Assembly (NCBI GenBank): GCA_934446365.1
Contig: CAKSDZ010000001.1
Span: 372,001 to 436,000 of the forward strand
Reading direction: 5' to 3'
Source: an uncultured Eubacteriales bacterium
Lineage (GTDB): Bacteria; Bacillota; Clostridia; Oscillospirales; CAG-272
DNA: 64,000 nt
Shown here: positions 58,638 to 64,000 of the stretch, piece after piece
Layout of the letters: every line of letters begins with the position of its first letter
How positions within the stretch are numbered: position 1 is the stretch's first letter
Translations under genes and position numbers: made by a program
Notes under the pieces: model-generated
What the model was told of the DNA's origin: nothing
The model's input: only the letters and a program-made list of their open reading frames with translations
The model's database searches: none

Positions 58638-59348
58638 TCATATTTTGTCCTTGATTTCGTCGCGCAGCCGGTCGATAATCTTCTTTTCGAGGCGGGAAAT
58701 GTAGGATTGAGAGATGCCGAGCGCGTCGGCAACCTCCTTCTGCGTCATTTCCCTGCCTCCGGCAAGTCCGAACCGCAGCTCAATAATCTCCCGCTCGCGC
58801 GGCGCAAGACCGGCGACGGCCTCGTAAATGATTTTCCGCTCCTCGTCAAGCTCGATATCCCGCATGGCGCTGTTCTCCTCGGTGCCGAGCACATCGGAAA
58901 GCAGCAGCTCATTGCCGTCCCAGTCGGTAGAGAGCGGCTCGTCAAAGGAAAGCTCGGAGCGGATATTCCCGCTCTTTCGTATATACATGAGGATTTCATT
59001 CTCAATACAGCGCGAAGCATAGGTCGCGAGCTTGATGTTCTTGTCGGGGCGGAACGTATTCGCCGCCTTGATAAGCCCGATCGTGCCGATGGAAATGAGA
59101 TCCTCGATGCCGACGCCGGTATTCTCAAATTTTTTCGCGATATAAACGACAAGCCTGAGATTCCGTTCCACGAGGACATGACGGTACCCGCCGTCGTCGT
59201 CGAGCTTTGCGATAATCTCCGCTTCCTCCTCCGCGGTAAGAGGCGGCGGAAGCGTATCCGCGCCGCCTATGTAATACGTCCCCTTCCGGATTCCGAGTTT
59301 CAGCAGCAGGCGCATCCAAAAAAGCTTGATTTTTAATAGGAATCTCAT
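58638..59348 (-). CDS. sigE: Sporulation sigma factor sigma-E (mother cell), with pro-sequence
   Basis: 236 residues. N-terminal pro-peptide with hydrophobic/basic MRFLLKIKLFWMRLLLKLG, which keeps pro-sigma-E inactive at the membrane until cleaved by SpoIIGA; then GGADTLPPPLTAEEE, region 2 RNLRLVVYIAKKFENTGVGI EDLISIGTIGLIKAANTF and region 4 LAPREREIIELRFGLAGG with MTQKEVADALGISQSYISR. Drives early mother-cell genes including spoIIIA. Sits 63 nt after spoIIGA. Confidence 0.96.
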   Translation of the reverse strand: MRFLLKIKLFWMRLLLKLGIRKGTYYIGGADTLPPPLTAEEEAEIIAKLDDDGGYRHVLVERNLRLVVYIAKKFENTGVGIEDLISIGTIGLIKAANTFRPDKNIKLATYASRCIENEILMYIRKSGNIRSELSFDEPLSTDWDGNELLLSDVLGTEENSAMRDIELDEERKIIYEAVAGLAPREREIIELRFGLAGGREMTQKEVADALGISQSYISRLEKKIIDRLRDEIKDKI

Positions 59349-59411
59349 ATCTGTCCCCCGTTCCCCGCCATGCAGCGGATTTTATCAGATTTATTTGACC
59401 GGCACGAACGC

Positions 59412-60275
59412 TCAAAGCAGCGTTTCCGGCACAAGCGCCGGAAAGCCGCCGAAATTCCCACCGGTAAAATCGACCGCGACAAGCGCTTTTTTGGGTTCAT
59501 ATTCGCCGCCGCACCGAAGATAGCAGCGGTCGGGAACCGCGGCGACAACCACGCCGTCTCCGGAAACCGTTCTCGACGGAATCAGCCGCAGTCTGCCGAT
59601 GGTTTTGATGTCAAGGGAAGCCACGCCGTCCGTCATCGCAAGCAAAAGGTCATCCGGCAGGAAACGCGCGGACTCCGACTTTATAAAAATGACGGGTGTG
59701 CCGGAAATCGGTTCCGTGAGCAGATTTCCGCTGTCCACAAGGCAGACAAAATCGGTGTCCGCGGCGCCGAAGCCAAGCTTGATTTCACAACTGCGAAGTC
59801 CCCGTTTTCTCTTAATCAGCCTGCCGATTCCCCATGTAGCAAGCGCCGATATCGCGGCGAGAACGGCAAAAAGCCATATCGGCAGGTCCCCGTATATCGT
59901 ATGAATGCTGCCGCCGATTTCAATATAGGTCTGATACTTTCCAAGTTTCGTGAAAGCCGCGGTCATGATTCCGCCGATGAGCATGCTGATACCGCAGAAA
60001 AGCGCGGCCGTCGCGGCAAAGCTGCGAAAGCTGCCGAAGCGGAAGGCGATGGCGCACATCATCACCATGACGAGCACTGTAATCACATTGTTGAATAGCG
60101 CGCCGAGGTCGAAAAGAAGCGAGCATACGCCGTACACCGCCCCCACCGAGGCGCCGAGAATGACGCGCCACGCCGACATTTTGAAATGCATGATTTTTCC
60201 GGCGATGTAAAGAGAAAGGAAATCCATGCTGAAATTGATGAGAAACAGCACGTCCCCGTATATCTCCTCCGTCAC
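59412..60275 (-). CDS. spoIIGA: Sigma-E processing peptidase SpoIIGA
   Basis: 287 residues. Five membrane helices in the N-terminal ~145 residues (YGDVLFLINFSMDFLSLYIA first), then a cytoplasmic aspartic-protease-like domain with the catalytic Asp in CLVDSGNLLTEPISGTPVIF (about residue 180). Activated across the septum by forespore SpoIIR; cleaves the sigE pro-peptide. RBS AAAGGAAGTGGTC. Confidence 0.95.
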   Translation of the reverse strand: MTEEIYGDVLFLINFSMDFLSLYIAGKIMHFKMSAWRVILGASVGAVYGVCSLLFDLGALFNNVITVLVMVMMCAIAFRFGSFRSFAATAALFCGISMLIGGIMTAAFTKLGKYQTYIEIGGSIHTIYGDLPIWLFAVLAAISALATWGIGRLIKRKRGLRSCEIKLGFGAADTDFVCLVDSGNLLTEPISGTPVIFIKSESARFLPDDLLLAMTDGVASLDIKTIGRLRLIPSRTVSGDGVVVAAVPDRCYLRCGGEYEPKKALVAVDFTGGNFGGFPALVPETLL

Positions 60276-60307
60276 ATGACCACTTCCTTTGCTTTGAATA
60301 TGCTTCC

Positions 60308-60342
60308 ATTATACGCGCGATGCCCTTAAAATTTTGTCGCAA
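60308..60342 (-). promoter_or_regulatory. Spo0A-type promoter candidate of spoIIGA
   Basis: TATAAT on the minus strand (60308-60313), no good -35 at 17 nt. About 23 nt further upstream is TTGCGA overlapped by TTTTGTCGCAA (plus strand 60332-60342), one base off the TTGTCGAA 0A box. B. subtilis spoIIG has the same odd layout: long spacer with a Spo0A box over the -35. Confidence 0.5.
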
Positions 60343-60360
60343 TAAAGCGAACGAAAATAA

Positions 60361-60391
60361 AAAAATGCACGAATAATCCGTGCATTTTTCT
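60361..60391 (-). terminator. Terminator after the esterase gene
   Basis: Perfect 11-bp stem AAAAATGCACG / CGTGCATTTTT with a 7-nt loop and more T on the minus strand. Confidence 0.8.
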
Positions 60392-60405
60392 CATATATAT
60401 TGCAT

Positions 60406-61155
60406 TTACGACTTGGACTGCGCAAAAAGCCAATCGATCAGCCCTTCCTCCTGATACGCGGGAATCCAGCAGCTGTGATCCACGGTCGGATATTCGGTAT
60501 AACGCATTTTCGTACCGCCTGCGGCAGCAACGGCCGCCGCCATATCGCGGGAACCGCTCACGGGGACCGTGGGATCCACAGCGCCGTGAAACGCCCAGAT
60601 CGCGATATCGGTAAGGCGGGAGGCAAGACTCGGAATCCCCGCGCCGCAGACCGGAACGGCGGCGGCGAAAAGCTCCGGCCGGCGCGTAATCAGCTCCCAC
60701 ATACCGTAGCCGCCCATGGAAATTCCCGCCGTATAGATTCGCTTCTTATCCACCGCCTCGTTTTCGAGAAAGCGATCCAAAAGCGCCATCGCGGCCGAAA
60801 GTCCGACCGTCGGCTTTTCCGTAAGCTCGCGGGAGCCTGTCGACCATGCATGGGCAAGCGGCACCCACTCATATTTTATATTACAGGGACACTGCGGCGC
60901 CACGATGATGCAGTCGTCCCGCTCGATGATGAGATTGATTAACCGATTTTCCTTATGCAGAACGCGAATCTGCTGTTCGTTGTCCGTGCCGCACTCGCCG
61001 TGTCCGTGCAGGAAAAACAGCATCGGATAGCGTTTTTCCCCTTTCGCGTCGTATCCCGTCGGAAAATAAACGCGATACGGCAGGTCGAACCGCTCGCCCG
61101 TCTCGGGCTCGGTGTATTCCTGCACACCCCTTGCCATTATGTCTACATTTACCAT
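60406..61155 (-). CDS. Alpha/beta-hydrolase, CE1-like esterase
   Basis: 249 residues, no signal peptide. Oxyanion region YPMLFFLHGHGECGTDNEQQ, nucleophile elbow IYTAGISMGGYGMWEL (Ser, about residue 135), Asp in HGAVDPTVPVSGSRD and His in PTVDHSCWI. This resembles esterase D/feruloyl-esterase-like proteins (CE1, PHB-depolymerase fold). Cytoplasmic, so may remove acyl groups from imported oligosaccharides; substrate unknown. RBS AAGGAAGTGTG. Confidence 0.85.
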   Translation of the reverse strand: MVNVDIMARGVQEYTEPETGERFDLPYRVYFPTGYDAKGEKRYPMLFFLHGHGECGTDNEQQIRVLHKENRLINLIIERDDCIIVAPQCPCNIKYEWVPLAHAWSTGSRELTEKPTVGLSAAMALLDRFLENEAVDKKRIYTAGISMGGYGMWELITRRPELFAAAVPVCGAGIPSLASRLTDIAIWAFHGAVDPTVPVSGSRDMAAAVAAAGGTKMRYTEYPTVDHSCWIPAYQEEGLIDWLFAQSKS

Positions 61156-61181
61156 TTGTCACACTTCCTTTTTGCTTATTT

Positions 61182-61622
61182 TTATGATTCTTTGTAAAAC
61201 TGCCGATATCCGAGCATATCAAAGCCGAGACTGCGGTACAGCGCCTCCGCCTTTTTGTTGTCCGGCTCCGTTTCCAGACGCATCCGCTTTGCCGTCGAAC
61301 CGTATTTCCGGTCGAGAAACGCGAAAAACTCCCGCCCGAGACCTTTTCCGCGAAACGCAGGCGCCGTGTAGATTTCCTCAATCCAAATGACAAGACCGCC
61401 CGCCTCATGCGAATATGTCTTTGCAAGAAGCGCATATCCGGCAGGAGCGCCTTCGTGTTCAAACAAATAGCCCTCCGCATAGACGTCCGAGCGCATCATT
61501 TCCTCAAAAACGGCGATATGATATTCCTCCGGCACCGGATGCAGCACCGCCGGCGACGCATAAAACGCCCGCGTCAGCGACAAAAACGCTTCCCTGTCTT
61601 TTTCTTCGATTTTATGTATCAT
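61182..61622 (-). CDS. GNAT-family N-acetyltransferase
   Basis: 146 residues. Acetyl-CoA loop APAFRGKGLGREFFAFLDRK (R-x-x-G-x-G), preceded by VIWIEEIY and followed by PDNKKAEALYRSLGFDML, typical of GNAT. Substrate unknown. First of three separate GNAT genes in this run. Confidence 0.88.
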   Translation of the reverse strand: MIHKIEEKDREAFLSLTRAFYASPAVLHPVPEEYHIAVFEEMMRSDVYAEGYLFEHEGAPAGYALLAKTYSHEAGGLVIWIEEIYTAPAFRGKGLGREFFAFLDRKYGSTAKRMRLETEPDNKKAEALYRSLGFDMLGYRQFYKES

Positions 61623-61641
61623 CGGTTCTTTCCATAATCCT

Positions 61642-62118
61642 TTACAAATTCAGTTCGGCGCGGTAAATCCGCGACGATTCGCCCCATGGATGATAGCCTG
61701 TTCCGATATAGGAAAATCCGTACCGCTCATAATACCCGACATGATCGGTGGCAAGATACAGATTCCGGTATCCGAGCGCCACAGCGTCCGCTTTCGCCTT
61801 TTCAATGAGGAGCGAGCTGTACGCATGTCCGCGGAAGCGCTCCTCCACAAACAGTGCGCACAGCCACGGAAACAGATCCATCCGGCTGATAAAATCGTTC
61901 GGAATCAGTCCCGCGCAGCCGCAGACCGCGCTCCCCGCCGTCAAAAGATACCACTGCGGCAGAGGCGAGGCACTGTGGATGCAGCTTCCGATGCAGTCCT
62001 CATAAACGGGACGGCTTTTCTCGCTCGCCCATTTTGAGGCGATATAAGATATCGCTTCTCCGGCAAGAGAGGGCTGTTCCCGCACGGATATGACCTTCAC
62101 AGACGCATCTTGTATCAT
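61642..62118 (-). CDS. GNAT-family N-acetyltransferase
   Basis: 158 residues. Acetyl-CoA loop VEERFRGHAYSSLLIEKAKA (R-G-H-A variant), then LYLATDHVGYYERYGFSYIG. Overlaps the PLP-lyase gene start side by 4 nt (ATGA), so it is translated in the same operon. Substrate unknown. Confidence 0.88.
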   Translation of the reverse strand: MIQDASVKVISVREQPSLAGEAISYIASKWASEKSRPVYEDCIGSCIHSASPLPQWYLLTAGSAVCGCAGLIPNDFISRMDLFPWLCALFVEERFRGHAYSSLLIEKAKADAVALGYRNLYLATDHVGYYERYGFSYIGTGYHPWGESSRIYRAELNL

Positions 62119-63365
62119 GACCGAAGCAGCTCTTCCGCCGCCGTCATAATCGCGTATTTGCCGCTTTCATACGTGAGTCCCCCTTGGAAATACGCCGTGT
62201 ACGGCGGACGCAGCGGTCCGTCGGCGGAAAGCTCGATGGAAGCGCCCTGCACGAAGGTACCGGCCGCCATGATGACCTTGTCCTCGTAGCCGGGCATGTC
62301 CCACGGCTCCGGCGTAACGAACGCGTCGACCGGCGAGCCGGACTGAATACCGCGGCAAAACGCGCAAAGTCCGTCGGGATTCCCGAATTTCACCGTCTGA
62401 ATGATGTCGTGGCGCACCGCGTCATAGCTCGGCTCGACTTCATATCCGAGCGTCCCCATGACATAAGCCGCGAACGCCGCCGTCTTTTTCGCCTGCGCCA
62501 CCACGTGCGGCGCGAAGAAAAAACCCTTGCAGATATCGCGTGTCTGCCCGAGAGAGGCGCCGCATTCCGTGCCGATGCCGACTGTTGTCAGGCGATATGC
62601 GGCAAGCTCGACCGCACGCGCCGTCCCCGCCACGTAGCCGCCCGTCTGCGCCATGCCGCCGCCCGGATTTTTGATGAGCGACCCGACAACGATATCCGCG
62701 CCGTGCGCCGTCGGCTCCGTCCTGTCGCAGAACTCGCCGTAGCAGTTGTCGACGACGACGTAGGCGTCGCTTCTCGCCTTTGAAAATGCGGCAATTTTGC
62801 CGATTTCCTCCGAGGAAAGCGTCGGGCGGTTCGCATATCCTTTCGAGCGCTGGATAAACACAACCTTGACACGGGAACCAAGCTCACGCAGCTTGCGTTC
62901 GATGCCGGCAAAATCCACGCTTCCGTCGGGCAAGAGGGCCACCTCGTCGTAGGAGATGCCGAAATCGGCAAGCGAGCCGTCTCCGTTTTTCGTCTTGTCT
63001 CCGATCACCTCGGAAAGCGTGTCATAAGGACGTCCCGTCACCGCAAGCATAACGTCTCCCGGCCGCAGAAGTCCGAACAGTACGGTGGAAATCGCCTGTG
63101 TGCCGTTGACGATATTGTGGCGCACAAACGCCGATTCCGCGCCGAATACGTCGGCGTAGATCTCCCCCATCACGTCGCGTCCCGTGTCGCCATAGCCGTA
63201 CCCCGTGGTGCCGGCGAACATCGTTTCCGACACGCGGTGGCGGCGATAGCTTTCCAGTACACGCGCCGTATTGTCGTATGCAATCGCGTCGATTTCCGCA
63301 AAAACGGGAGCGAGCGCCGCCTCCGCTTCCCTGGAAATTTTGATGATTTTTTCTGAAAACTCCAT
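62115..63365 (-). CDS. PLP-dependent lyase of the methionine gamma-lyase-like (aluminium resistance) family
   Basis: 416 residues. Matches the YnbB-like family of Firmicutes: FAGTTGYGYGDTGRDVMGEI, RHNIVNGTQAISTVLFGLLR, VVDNCYGEFCDRTEPTAHGAD, and the PLP Lys in VVGSLIKNPGGGMAQTGGY (about residue 235). The family is annotated as methionine gamma-lyase-like or aluminium resistance; the true substrate is unproven. In the midst of acetyltransferase genes; close spacing suggests one operon. Confidence 0.93.
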   Translation of the reverse strand: MEFSEKIIKISREAEAALAPVFAEIDAIAYDNTARVLESYRRHRVSETMFAGTTGYGYGDTGRDVMGEIYADVFGAESAFVRHNIVNGTQAISTVLFGLLRPGDVMLAVTGRPYDTLSEVIGDKTKNGDGSLADFGISYDEVALLPDGSVDFAGIERKLRELGSRVKVVFIQRSKGYANRPTLSSEEIGKIAAFSKARSDAYVVVDNCYGEFCDRTEPTAHGADIVVGSLIKNPGGGMAQTGGYVAGTARAVELAAYRLTTVGIGTECGASLGQTRDICKGFFFAPHVVAQAKKTAAFAAYVMGTLGYEVEPSYDAVRHDIIQTVKFGNPDGLCAFCRGIQSGSPVDAFVTPEPWDMPGYEDKVIMAAGTFVQGASIELSADGPLRPPYTAYFQGGLTYESGKYAIMTAAEELLRS

Positions 63366-63376
63366 ATGTTATCCTT

Positions 63377-63823
63377 TCAGTTTCTATGCAGCACAAACCT
63401 CTGCACAGGATAGTCAAACTCAAAAAACAGCTCCGCGGGCACAAACCCGAAGCGCCGGTAAAGCGCTCGGGGCGCCGTGCCTTTCTCGTCGTCCTCTCGG
63501 AACGTCGTCACCGCGATGTCGCCCTCCGGCATCAGCTCCAACATTTTTGCCATCAAAGAGGAAGCTACACCGCACCGGCGGCAAGCGGGGTCCGTCGCCA
63601 AAAAAGAAAGCTGTCGGCGGGCAGGTGAAAACAGCAGAACGCCCGCCATTTTGTCTCCCGATTTCACACGGAGCGCCGTTTTCCGCGCAATATTCTTTTT
63701 CAGCGTCTCCGCATAATCCGCCATATCAAGCCCAGGAAAGCTGTCCGATACCCGCGTGACAAGATCCAGCCACGCCGGGATATCCGACGGCTCCGCGATT
63801 ATCGCTTCAAAGGGGACGTTCAT
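63377..63823 (-). CDS. GNAT-family N-acetyltransferase
   Basis: 148 residues. AcCoA loop TDPACRRCGVASSLMAKMLE (a Cys at one of the usual Gly positions), followed by PRALYRRFGFVPAELFFEFD. Starts within the stop of the M42 peptidase gene (ATGA). Substrate unknown. Confidence 0.86.
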   Translation of the reverse strand: MNVPFEAIIAEPSDIPAWLDLVTRVSDSFPGLDMADYAETLKKNIARKTALRVKSGDKMAGVLLFSPARRQLSFLATDPACRRCGVASSLMAKMLELMPEGDIAVTTFREDDEKGTAPRALYRRFGFVPAELFFEFDYPVQRFVLHRN

Positions 63824-64000
63824 TCGCCCAGCCTTGTTTCACAAAGTCCCGCAAGGATTTTTACGCCCCCCGCGACGTCGTTCATGTCCACGACCTCGAC
63901 GGCGCTGTGTCCGTAGCGCGTCGGAATGGACAAAGCGCCCGCGATGCAGCCGCCCGCCGCCTGCTGCAGCATGCAGGTGTCCGTGCCGCCGGATTCGAGA
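63820..64000 (-). CDS. M42-family metallopeptidase, C-terminal end (5' part outside window)
   Basis: Last 59 residues only. LESGGTDTCMLQQAAGGCIA and LSIPTRYGHSAVEVVDMNDV match the end of M42 glutamyl aminopeptidase/cellulase M proteins; the His in RYGHS is the conserved metal ligand. Aminopeptidase activity is inferred from the family. Coupled to the GNAT gene by a 4-nt overlap. Confidence 0.9.
   Translation of the reverse strand, partial: LESGGTDTCMLQQAAGGCIAGALSIPTRYGHSAVEVVDMNDVAGGVKILAGLCETRLGE

Noticed and set aside
1..64000. CRISPR arrays, insertion sequences, prophage and rRNA genes
   Set aside because: No regularly spaced repeats, transposase or phage structural frames, or rRNA sequence were seen on either strand.

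Overview
The window is a chromosomal stretch from an endospore-forming, Gram-positive, low-to-mid GC bacterium of the Clostridia (Bacillota). The basis is direct: it carries the complete spoIIIA locus (AA to AH), spoIIGA-sigE, sigG with a sigma-F-like promoter, a leucine T-box riboswitch, the rpoD-dnaG-dgt block, tmRNA with smpB, and AGGAGG-type ribosome binding sites. Fucose isomerase and a GH4 alpha-galactosidase-like enzyme hint at a gut habitat (inference). I cannot name family or genus.

Layout, left to right. 1-2431 (minus): the 5' part of a type IV pilin-like gene with an Ig-like domain, and a LytTR response regulator. 2524-5100 (plus): fucI and an HD phosphohydrolase. 5114-11964 (minus): a run reading, in transcription order, two FAD oxidoreductases, a DUF1667 protein, an MgtC-like membrane protein and proB-proA-proC. 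12124-22066 (plus): an eight-gene branched-chain amino acid operon (leuA-leuC-leuD-leuB-ilvB-ilvN-ilvC-ilvD) behind a T-box leader. 22194-30390 (minus): tRNA-Ser(GCU), ssrA and smpB, a methyltransferase with a DivIVA-like coiled-coil protein, comEC, pgi, a small Cys-rich protein and a TtcA-like enzyme. 30455-31352 (plus): sigG. 31371-33666: an M6-type metalloprotease lipoprotein diverging from a broken secreted-protein gene plus a lipoprotein. 34739-41029 (plus): an RsuA-type pseudouridine synthase, tex, an orphan sugar ABC ATPase with a structured leader, a LURP-one protein and a GH4 enzyme. 41043-64000 (minus): a frameshifted Gfo/Idh/MocA oxidoreductase, spoIIIAA-AH, a 1240-residue lipoprotein of unusual architecture, rpoD-dnaG-dgt, a decayed acetyltransferase, yigZ, hflX, rpmE, spoIIGA-sigE, an esterase, three acetyltransferases, a PLP lyase and the end of an M42 peptidase.

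Functionally the window joins amino acid biosynthesis (Leu/Ile/Val and Pro), housekeeping (replication priming, vegetative sigma factor, ribosome rescue, ribosome GTPase) and mother-cell/forespore development. The spoIIGA-sigE, spoIIIA and sigG loci form successive steps of the same engulfment-stage programme: SpoIIGA processes pro-sigma-E, sigma-E drives spoIIIA in the mother cell, sigma-F drives sigG in the forespore, and the SpoIIIA channel supports sigma-G activity (established in Bacillus subtilis, inferred here).

The less ordinary content is the large lipoprotein at 47551-51273, a possible 26-codon cistron between spoIIIAD and spoIIIAE, the divergent secreted-protein region at 33.5-34.6 kb, the two-hairpin leader at 37820-37872, a ComEC beta-lactamase-like domain with a changed metal motif, and three broken genes (33745, 41043, 55718). 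I saw no CRISPR array, insertion sequence or prophage.
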